Source: Nomia melanderi
Taxonomy: Eukaryota; Arthropoda; Insecta; Hymenoptera; Halictidae
Length of the DNA: 64,000 nucleotides
Assembly: GCF_051020985.1 (NCBI RefSeq)
Contig: NW_027475146.1
Location: forward strand, 1,178,001-1,242,000
Direction of reading: 5' to 3'
The notes beneath the pieces are model-generated. The model did not search any database. It was not told the origin of the DNA and worked only from the letters and a program-made list of their open reading frames with translations. Each line of letters begins with the position of its first letter. The first letter of the stretch is position 1. Shown here piece after piece: positions 55,901-64,000 of the stretch. The position numbers were made by a program, and so were the translations under genes.

Positions 55901-57642
55901 TGCCGGACACTCAGGGTCAGGGGAAAATCCAATATATATCTGGTGATATATCGGGTGCTAATAGAGATAGCGCAATAAACCAAAGTGGATTATCTGCAGG
56001 AGGCCCTGACGCATGATTCTATGAAGCAGGAACGACCTCGGACCACCAGGGGGCGAGAAAACCACCGTCTCATGGAGCCGGGCACTCAGGGTCAGGGAAA
56101 AATCAAATATATATCTGGTGATATCTCGGGTCCTATTAGAGATAGCGCAATAAGCCAAAGTGAATTATCTGCAGGAGGCCCTGGCGCATGAATCTGTGCA
56201 GCGGGAACGACCTCGGACCACAAGGGGCCGAGAAAACCACAGTCTCATGGGGCCGGACACTCAGGGTCAGGGAAAAATCCAGTGTATATCGGGTGATATC
56301 TCGGGTGCTATTACAGATAGCGCAATAAATCAAAGTGCATTGTCTGTAGGATTCACTGGCGCATGAATCTGTGTAGCGGGAACAACCTCGGACCACCAGG
56401 GGCCGTGAAAACCACCGTCTCATGGGGCCGGACACTCAGGGTCAAGGAGAAATCCAATATATATCTGTTGATATCTCGGGTCCTATTAGAGATAGCGCAA
56501 TAAACCAAAGTGAATTATCTGCAGGAGGCCCTGGCGCATGAATCTGTGCAGCGGCAACGACCTCGGACCACCAGGGGCCGAGATAACCACCGTCTCATGG
56601 GGCCGGACACTCAGGGTCAGGGAAGAATCCAATATATATCTGGTGATATCTCGGGTCCTATTAGAGATAGCGCAATAAGCCAAAGTGAATTATTTGCAGG
56701 AGGCCCTGGCGCATGAATCTGTGCAGCGGGAACGACCTCGGACCACCAGGGGCCGAGAAAACCACCGTCTCTTGGGGCCGGACACTCAGGCTCAGGGAAA
56801 AATCCAATATATATCTGGTGATATCTCGGGTCCTATTACAGATAGCCCAATAAATCAAAGTGCATTGTCTGTAGGAGGACCTGCCGCATGAATCTGTGCA
56901 GCGGGAACGACCTCGGACCACCAGCGGCCGAGAAAACCACCGTCTCATGGGGCCGAACACTCAGGGTCAGGGAAGAATCCAATATATATCTGGTGATATC
57001 TCGGATGCTATTACAGATAGCGCAATAAATCAAAGTGCATTGTCTGTAGGAGGCCCTGGCGCATGAATCTGTGCACCGGGAACGACCTCGGACCACCAGG
57101 GGCCGAGAAAACCACAGTCTCATGGGGCCGGACACTCAGGGTCAAGGGAAAATCCAATATATATCTGGTGATATCTCGGGTGCTATTAGAGATAGCGCAA
57201 TAAACCAAAGTGAATTATCTGCAGGAGGCCCTGGCGCATGAATCTGTGCAGAGGGAACAACCTCGGACCACCAGGGGCAGAGAAAACCACCGTCTCATGT
57301 GGCCGGACACTCAGGGTCAGGGGAAAATCCAATATATATCTGGTGATATCTCGGGTGCTATTAGAGATAGCGCAATAAACCAAAGTGAATTATCTGCAGG
57401 AGGCCCTCGCGCATGCATCTGTGCAGCAGGAACGACCTCGGACCACCAGGGGCCGACAAAACCACCGTCTGATGGGGCCGGACACTCAGGGTCAGGGAAA
57501 AATCCAATATATATCTGGTGATATCTCGGGTGCTATTAGAGATAGCGCAATAAACCAATGTGAATTATCTGCAGGAGGCCCTGGCGCATGAATCTGTGCA
57601 GCGGGAACGACCTCGGACCACCAGCGGCCGAGAAAACCACAG
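52919..57642. repeat. Higher-order repeat 2, copy 2 (4,724 bp)
   Basis: It contains the same lead-in, 12-unit copies 2a (53,016-55,115) and 2b (55,116-57,215), and cap. Variants that distinguish 1a from 1b (TCTGGGTCAGG, GTGTCATGG, GGAGCCGGGC) sit at the same places in 2a and 2b, so the 12-unit duplication came first and the 4,724-bp duplication second. Confidence 0.92.
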
Positions 57643-60585
57643 TCTCATGGGGCCGGACACTCAGGGTCAGGGTAAAATCAAATATATATCTGGTGATATC
57701 TCGGGTGCTATTAGAGATAGCGCAATAAATCAACGTGCATTGTCCGTAGGAGGCCCTTGCGCATGAATCTGTGCAGCAGGAACGACATCGGACAACCAGG
57801 GGCCGAGAAAATTACAGATTTTCTGTATCCGTCACCCAAAGTCATGTAAAAATCCAGCATATATATGGTGCTTTCTCGGGTGCTATTACAGATAGCGCAA
57901 TAAATCAGAGTGCATTGTCTGTAGGAGGCCCTGGCGCATGAATATGGGCAGCGGGAACGACCTCGGACCACCAGGGGCCGAGAAAACCAACGTCTCATGG
58001 GGCCGGACACTCAGGGTCAGGGGAAAATCCAATATATATCTGGTGATATCTCGGGTGCTATTAGAGATAGCGCAATAAACCAAAGTGAATTATCTGCAGG
58101 AGGCCCTGGCGCATGATTCTATGAAGCGGGAACGACCTCTGACCACCAGGGGCCGAGAAAACTACCGTCTCATGGTGCCGGACACTCAGGGTCAGGGAAA
58201 AATCCAATATATATCTGGTGATATCTCCGGTGCTATTAGAGATAGCGCAATAAATCAACGTGCATTGTCCGTAGGAGGCCCTTGCGCATGAATCTGTGTA
58301 GCAGGAACGACTTCGGACCACCAGGGGCCGAGAAAACCACCGTCTCATGGGGCCGGACACTCAGGGTCAGGGGAAAATCCAATATATATCTGGTGATATC
58401 TCGGGTGCTATTACAGATAGCGCAATAAATCAAAGTGCATTATCTGCAGGCGGCCCTGGCGCATGCATCTGCGCATCGGGAACGACCTCGGAACACCAGG
58501 GGCCGAGAAAACCACCGTCTCATGGGGCCGGACACTCAGGGTCAGGGATAAATCCAACATATATCTGGTGATATCTCGGGTGCTATTCGAGATAGCGCTA
58601 TAAACCAAAGTGAATTATCTGCAGGAGGCCCTGGCGCATGAATCTGTGCCGCGGGAACGACCTCGGACCACCAGGGGCCGAGAAAACCACAGTCTCTGGA
58701 GGCCGGACACTCAGGGTCAGGGAAAAATCCATTATATATCTGGTGATATCTCGGGTGCTATTAGAGATAGCGCGATAAATCAAAGTGCATTGTCTGCAGG
58801 AAGCCTTCGCGCATTATTCTGAGCAGCGGGAACGACCACGGACCACCAGGGGCCGAGAAAACCACCGTCTCATGGGGCCGGACACTCAGGGTCAGCGAAA
58901 GATCCAATATATATCTGGTGAAATCTCGGGTGCTATTAGAGATAGTGCAAGAAAGCAAAGTGAATTATCTGCAGGAGGCCCTGGCGCATGAATCTGTGCA
59001 TCGGGAACGACATCGGACCACCAGGGGCCGAGAAAACCACCGTCTCTTGGGGCCGGACACTCAGGCTCAGGGAAAAATCCAATATATATCTGGTGATATC
59101 TCGGGTCCTATTACAGATAGACCAATAAATCAAAGTGCATTGTCTGTAGGAGGCCCTGGCGCATGAATCTGTTCAGCGGGAACGACCTCGGACCACCAGG
59201 GGCCGAGAAAACCACAGTCTCATGGGGCCGGACACTCAGGGTCAGGGAAAAATCCAATATATATCTGGTTATATCTCGGGTGCTATTACAGATAGCGCAA
59301 TAAATCAAAGTGCATTGTCTGTAGGTGGCACTGGGGAATGAATCTGTGCAACAGGAACGACCTCGGACCACCAGGGGCCGAGAAAATTACAGATATTCGG
59401 AATCCGTCACCCAAGGTCATGTAAAAATCCAGCATATATCTGGTGATATCTCGGGTGCTATTACAGATCGCGCAATAAACCAAAGTGCATTGCCTGTAGG
59501 AGGCCCTGGCGCATGAATCTGTGAAGCGGGAACGACCTCGGACCACCAGGGGCCGAGAGAACCACCGTCTCTTGGGGCCGGACACTCAGGCTCAGGGAAA
59601 AATCCAATATATATCTGGTGATATCTCGGGTGCTATTGCAGATAGCGCAATAAATGAAAGTGCATTGTCTGTAGGAGGCCCTGGCGCATGAATCTGTGCA
59701 GCGGGAACGACCTCGGACCACCAGGGGCCGAGAAAACCACCGTCTCATGGGGCCGGACACACAGGGTCAGGGAAGAATCCAATATATATCTGGTGAAATC
59801 TCGGGTGCTATTAGAGATAGCGCAATAAACCAAAGTGCATTGCCTGTAGGAGGCCCTGGCGCATGAATCTGTGAAGCGGGAACGACCTCGGACCACCAGG
59901 GGCCGAGAGAACCACAGTCTCATGGGGCCGGACACTCAGGGTCAGGGAAAAATCCAATATATATCTGGCGATATCTCGGGTGCTATTAGAGATAGCGCAA
60001 TAAACCAAAGTGAATTATCTGCAGGAAGCCCTGGCGCAGGAATCTGTGCAGCAGGAACGACCTCGGACCACCAGGGGCCGAGAAAACCACCGTCTCATGG
60101 GGCCGGACACTCAGGGTCAGGGGAAAATCCAATATATATCTGGTGATATCTCGGGTGCTATTACAGATAGCGCAATAAACCAATGTGAATTATCTGCAGG
60201 AGGCCCTGGCGCATGAATCTGTGCAGCGGGAACGACCTCGGACCCCCAGGGGCCGAGAAAACCACCGTCTCATGGGGCCGGACACTCAGGGTCAGGGAAA
60301 AATCCAATATATATCTGGTGATATCTCGGGTGCTATTACAGATAGCGCAATAAACCATAGTGAATTATCTGCAGGAGGCCCTGGCGCATGAATCTGTGCA
60401 GCGGAAACGACCTCGGACCACCAGGGGCCGAGAAAACCACCGTCTCATGGGGCCGGACACTCAGGGTCAGTGGAAAATCCAATATATATCTGGTGATATC
60501 TCGGGTGCTATTACAGATAGCGCAATAAATCAACGTGCATTGTCTGTAGGAGGCCCTGGCGCATGAATCTGGGCAGCGGGAACGA

Positions 60586-60602
60586 CTTCGGACCACCAGG
60601 GG
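60586..60602 (+). other. Closest approach to a CENP-B box in the unit
   Basis: The mammalian CENP-B box core is NTTCGNNNNANNCGGGN. Here TTCGGACCACCAGGGG matches eight of the nine fixed bases, with A in place of the C of CGGG. The common form of the unit starts CTCG and matches seven. Other eight-of-nine copies start at 58,312, 60,762, 61,287, 61,462 and 62,687, all in the last 6 kb. A perfect match was not found. The resemblance may be chance. Confidence 0.25.
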
Positions 60603-61636
60603 CCGAGAAAATCACAGTCTCATGGGGCCGGACACTCAGGGTCAGGGAAAAATCCAATATATATCTGGTGATATCTCCGGTGCTATTACAGATAGCGCAA
60701 TAAATCAAAGTGCATTGTCTGTAGGAGGCCCTGGCGCATGAATGTGGGCAGCGGGAACGACTTCGGAGCACCAGGGGCCGAGAAAACAACAGTCTCATTT
60801 GGCCGGACACTCAGGGTCAGGGAAAAATCCAATTTATATCTGGTTATATCTCGGGTGCTATTACAGATAGCGCAATAAATCAAAGTGCATTGTCTGTAGG
60901 AAGCCCTGGCGCATGAATCTGGGCAGCGGGAACGACCTCGGACCACCAGGGGCAGAGAAAATTACAGGTATTCGGAATCCGTCACCCAAGGTCATGTAAA
61001 AATCCAGCATATATCTGGTGATATCTCGGGTGCTATTACAGATCGCGCAATAAACCAAAGTGCATTGCCTGTAGGAGGCCCTGGCGCATGAATCTGCGCA
61101 GCGGGAACGACCTCGGGACACCAGGGGCCAAGAATACCACCGTCTCATGGGGCCGAACACTCAGGGTCGGGGAAAAATCCAATATATATCTGGTGATATG
61201 TCGGGTGCTATTAGAGATAGCGCAATATACCAAAGTGAATTGTCTGTAGGAGGCCCTGGCGCATGAATCTCGGCAGCGGGAACGACTTCGGACCACCAGG
61301 GGCCGAGAAAATCACACTCGCATGGGGCCGGACACTCAGGGTCAGGGAAAAATCCAATATATATCTGGTGATATCTCGGGTGCTATTACAGATAGCGCAA
61401 TAAATCAAAGTGCATTGTCTGTACGAGGCCCTGGCGCATGAATCTGGGCAGCGGGAAGGACTTCGGACCACCAGGGTCCGAGAAAACCACAGTCTCATGG
61501 GGCCGGACACTCAGGGTCAGGGAAAAATCCAATATATATCTGGTAATGTCTCGGGTGCTATCAGAGATAACGCAATAAACCAAAGTGAATTATCTGCAGG
61601 AGGCCCTGGCGCATGAATCTGTGCAGCGGGAACGAC

Positions 61637-61657
61637 CTCGGACCACCAGGGGCCGAG
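61637..61657. other. Dyad 1 of the unit (CTCGG...CCGAG)
   Basis: CTCGG at 61,637-61,641 is the reverse complement of CCGAG at 61,653-61,657. Inside these arms an A/G mismatch is followed by CC and GG that also pair, leaving a loop of ACCAG, so seven base pairs can form in 21 nt. The element is present in most units. A GAGGG subtype keeps the outer arms. Such dyads can extrude as cruciforms in supercoiled DNA; that role is inference. Confidence 0.6.
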
Positions 61658-61697
61658 AAAACCACCGTCTCATGGGGCCGGACCCTCAGGGTCAGGG

Positions 61698-61726
61698 AAA
61701 AATCCAATATATATCTGGTGATATCT
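61698..61726. other. AT-rich core with A5 tract, CCAAT and TATATAT
   Basis: An A5 tract (61,698-61,702) is followed by CCAAT (61,704-61,708) running into TATATAT (61,708-61,714) and GATATC (61,720-61,725). It contrasts with GC-rich flanks and is nearly invariant along the array. It could bend DNA, mark a nucleosome edge or act as a TATA-like element for satellite transcription; nothing here shows which, if any. Confidence 0.5.
61711..61724. other. Dyad 2 of the unit (ATATC TGGT GATAT)
   Basis: ATATC and GATAT are perfect reverse complements separated by TGGT. Variants that change one arm exist: ATCAGG or ATCCGG near 29,690 and 30,560, and GGTTATATC near 4,680. The dyad is therefore common but not invariant. 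Confidence 0.55.
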
Positions 61727-61731
61727 CGGGT

Positions 61732-61746
61732 GCTATTAGAGATAGC
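61732..61746. other. Dyad 3 of the unit (GCTAT...ATAGC)
   Basis: GCTAT (61,732-61,736) pairs with ATAGC (61,742-61,746) around a five-base loop, TAGAG here and TACAG in the alternative unit class. A flanking T/G wobble and G/C pair can lengthen the stem to seven. The loop holds one of the diagnostic bases separating the two main unit classes. Confidence 0.55.
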
Positions 61747-64000
61747 GCAATAAACCAAAGTGAATTATCTGCAGGAGGCCCTGGCGCAAGCATCTGTTCA
61801 GCGGGAACGACCTCGGACCACCAGGGGCCGAGAAAACCACAGTCTCATGGGGCCGGACGCTCAGGGTCAGGGAAAAATCCAGCATATATCTGGTGATATC
61901 TCGGGTGCTATTAGAGATAGCGCAATAAATCAAAGTGCATTGTCTGTAGGAGGCCCTGGCGCATGAATCTGTGCAGCAGGAACGACCTCGGACCACCAGG
62001 GGCCGAAAAAATTACAGATATTCGGAATCCGTCACCCAAGGTCATGTAAAAATCCAGCATATATCTGGTGATAGCTCGGGTGCTATTACAGATCGCGCAA
62101 TGAACCAAAGTGCATTGCCTGTAGGAGGCCCTGGCGCATGAATCTGTGAAGCGGGAACGACCTCGGACCACCAGGGGCCGAGAGAACCACCGTCTCATGG
62201 GGCCGGACACTCAGGGTCAGGGAAAAATCCAATATATATCTGGTGATATCTCGGGTGCTATTACAGATAGCGCAATAAATCAAAGTGCATTGTCTGTAGG
62301 AGGCCCTGGCGCATGAATCTGTGCAGCAGGAACGACCTCGGACCACCAGGGGCCGAAAAAATTACAGATATTCGGAATCCCTCACCCAAGGTCATGTAAA
62401 AATCCAGCATATATCTGGTGATATCTCGGGTGCTATTGCAGATAGCGCAATAAACCAAAGTGCATTGTCTGTAGGAGGCCCTGGCGCATGACTCTGTGCA
62501 GCGGGAACGACCTCGGACCACCAGGGGCCGAGACAACCACCGTCTCATGGGGCCAGACACTCAGGGTCAGGGAAAAATTCAATATATATCTGGTGATATC
62601 TCCGGTGCTATTACAGATAGCGCAATAAATCAAAGTGCATTGTCTGTAGGAGGCCCTGGCGCATGAATCTGGGCAGCGGGAACGACTTCGGAGCACCAGG
62701 GGCCGAGAAAACCACAGTCTCATTGGGCCGGACACTCAGGGTCAGGGAAAAATCCAATATATATCTGGTGATATCTCGGGTACTATTACAGATAGCGCAA
62801 TAAATCAAAGTGCATTGTCTGTAGGAAGCCCTGGCGCATGAATCTGGGCAGCGGGAACGACCTCGGACCACCAGGGGCCGAGAAAATCACAGTCTCATGG
62901 GGCCGGACACTCAGGGTCAGGGAAAAATCCAATATATATCTGGTGATATCTCCGGTGCTATTACAGATAGTGCAATAAATCAAAGTGCATTGTCTGTATG
63001 AGGCCCTGGCGCATGAATCTGGGCAGCGGGAACGACCTCGGACCACCAGGCTCCGAGAAAACCACAGTCTCATTGGGCCGGACACTCAGGGTCAGGGGAA
63101 AATCCAATATATATCTGGTGATATCTCGGGTGCTATTACAGATAGCGCAATACATCAAAGTGCATTGTCTGTAGGAGGACCTGGCGCATGAATCTGGCCA
63201 GCGTGATCGACCTCGGACCTCCAGGGGCCGAGAAAACCACCGTCTCATTGGGCCTGACACTCAGGGTCTGGGGAAAATCCAATACATATCTGGTGATATC
63301 TCGGGTGCTATTAGAGATAGCGCAATAAACCAAAGTGATTTGTCTGTAGGAAGCCCAGGCGCATGAATCTGGCCAGCGGGAACGACCTCGCACCACCAGG
63401 GGCCGAGAAAACCTCCGTCTCATTGGGCCGGACACTCAGGGTCTGGGGAAAATCCAATATATATCTGGTGATATCTCGGGTGCTATTAGAGATAGCGCAA
63501 TAAACCAAAGTGAATTATCTGCAGGAGGCCCTGGCGCATGAATCTGTAAAGCGGGAACGACCTCGGACCACCAGGGGCCGAGAAAACCACAGTCTCATGG
63601 GGCCGGACACTCAGGGTCAGGGGAAAATCCAATATATATCTGGTGATATCTCGGGCGCTATTAGAGATAGCGCAATAAATCAAAGTGCATTGTCTGTAGG
63701 AGGACCTGGCGCATGAATCTGGCCAGCGGGAACGACCTCGGACCACCAGGCTCCGAGAAAACCACAGTCTCATTGGGCCGGACACTCAGGGTCAGGGAAA
63801 AATCCAATATATATCTGGTGATATCTCGGGTGCTATTACAGACAGCGCAATAAATCAAAGTGCATTGTCTGTAGGAAGCCCTGGCGCATGAATCTGGGCA
63901 GCGGGAACGACCTCGGACCACCAGGGGCCGAGAAAACCACAGTCTCATGGGGCCGGACACTCAGGGTCAGGGGAAAATCCAATATATATCTGGTGATATC

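Larger units (their letters stand above)
61609..61783 (+). repeat. Representative consensus-like satellite unit
   Basis: This 175-bp unit matches the majority base at nearly every position; the one clear exception is GACCCTC where most units read GACACTC. About 92 of 175 bases of the consensus are G or C, and nine CpG are present, close to three quarters of the number expected from composition. The order is a GC-rich half with CTCGG/CCGAG, then CATGGGGCCGG and CAGGGTCAGGG, an A5 tract, an AT-rich core, CTCGGGTGCTAT, and a CTGCAG-containing end. There is one GATATC (EcoRV) site per typical unit, so an EcoRV digest should give a 175-bp ladder. Confidence 0.95.
1..64000. repeat. 175-bp satellite DNA array, head to tail
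   Basis: The same unit repeats from the first base to the last. The landmark GCGCATG lies at 24 and again at 63,884, 365 units later, giving a mean period of 174.96 bp. The ends hold partial units (1-23 and 63,884-64,000). Indels are almost all of 1-2 bases: a lost G or A in the GCGGGAACGACC stretch, AT gained in the TATATA run near 5,545, 7,810 and 9,390, and two bases lost near 27,893 and 35,765. No unit is inverted and nothing interrupts the array. This organisation is typical of centromeric or pericentromeric satellite in eukaryotes; placement at a centromere is an inference. Confidence 0.99.
57643..64000. repeat. Loosely organised right-hand domain
   Basis: About 36 units, more varied than those in 16-57 kb, with five cassette units (57,811, 59,396, 60,961, 62,011, 62,361). 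Many units here have GGGCAGCGGG or GGCCAGCGGG in place of GTGCAGCGGG, a local signature from 60.5 kb onward. Weak repeats exist at 350 bp (61,911-62,210 with 62,261-62,560) and 1,925 bp (60,511-60,946 with 62,433-62,871). No homogenised higher-order repeat is visible before the window ends. Confidence 0.75.

Noticed and set aside
61648..61697. G-quadruplex from the GGGG, GGGG, GGG, GGG runs
   Set aside because: The first two runs are about 21 bases apart, well beyond the usual loop limit of seven, and the next loop is 11. Only a weak long-loop structure is possible.
61732..61752. RNA polymerase III A box (TAGCGCAATAA)
   Set aside because: It only loosely fits the A-box consensus, and no B box (GGTTCGANTCC-like) lies at a suitable distance.
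1..64000. Hundreds of 60-126-codon open frames on both strands with alike products
   Set aside because: They repeat at the satellite period and look conserved only because the DNA is. 175 is not divisible by three, so each frame meets the stop of the next unit; none has a recognisable domain, and both strands are equally open.
1..64000. CRISPR array or bacterial repeat
   Set aside because: There are no short repeats separated by unique spacers; the whole 175-bp unit repeats with graded divergence and no associated genes.
1..64000. Human-type alpha satellite
   Set aside because: The period is near 171 bp, but the unit is 53% GC, lacks a perfect CENP-B box, and shows no alpha-satellite motifs I can recognise.
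1..64000. Functional 5S rRNA gene cluster
   Set aside because: Only short collinear words resemble 5S. The region matching the C box is missing and no T-run terminator follows, so these cannot be working 5S genes even if the unit descends from one.

Overview
The window is one uninterrupted tandem satellite array. I see no gene, RNA gene, transposon, microsatellite or unique sequence anywhere in the 64,000 bases. The unit is 175 bp. Between the first and last complete GCGCATG landmark (24 and 63,884) there are 365 units with a net loss of only 15 bases, and all lie head to tail in the same orientation. This is eukaryotic DNA of centromeric or heterochromatic type. The nucleosome-sized unit resembles in length human alpha satellite (171 bp) and the Xenopus laevis Fcr1 repeat (about 174 bp), but I do not recognise the sequence and name no species. 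The consensus unit is about 53% GC with nine CpG. It contains three short inverted repeats, an A5 tract and a CCAAT/TATATAT stretch between GC-rich flanks.

Layout. 1-11,580 is an old mosaic in which short blocks of 2-5 units recur at many spacings (525 to 4,724 bp). 11,580-16,065 holds the most divergent, least organised units. 16,066-25,336 holds two near-identical copies of a 26/27-unit higher-order repeat (4,548 and 4,723 bp), with a third, rearranged copy at 25,337-27,640 and a later copy of that third form at 31,832-34,800. 27,640-46,960 is a second higher-order family, copied several times with centre-to-centre spacings of 34, 15, 23 and 17 units. 46,960-48,194 is a short disordered transition. 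48,195-57,642 holds two copies of an unrelated 27-unit repeat of 4,724 bp, each containing its own internal duplication of 12 units (2,100 bp); I found only three differences between the two large copies. 57,650-64,000 is again loosely organised.

How it works together. The pattern is what repeated unequal exchange and gene conversion leave behind: freshly homogenised blocks (16-57 kb) between more decayed flanks. Two further signals stand out. Twenty units carry a 50-nt cassette of unrelated sequence replacing the normal segment at exactly equal length, in two versions. The unit also shows weak but collinear similarity to 5S ribosomal RNA, which would give the satellite an origin if alignment confirms it. 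All open reading frames here are by-products: 175 is not a multiple of three, so the frame shifts at every unit.
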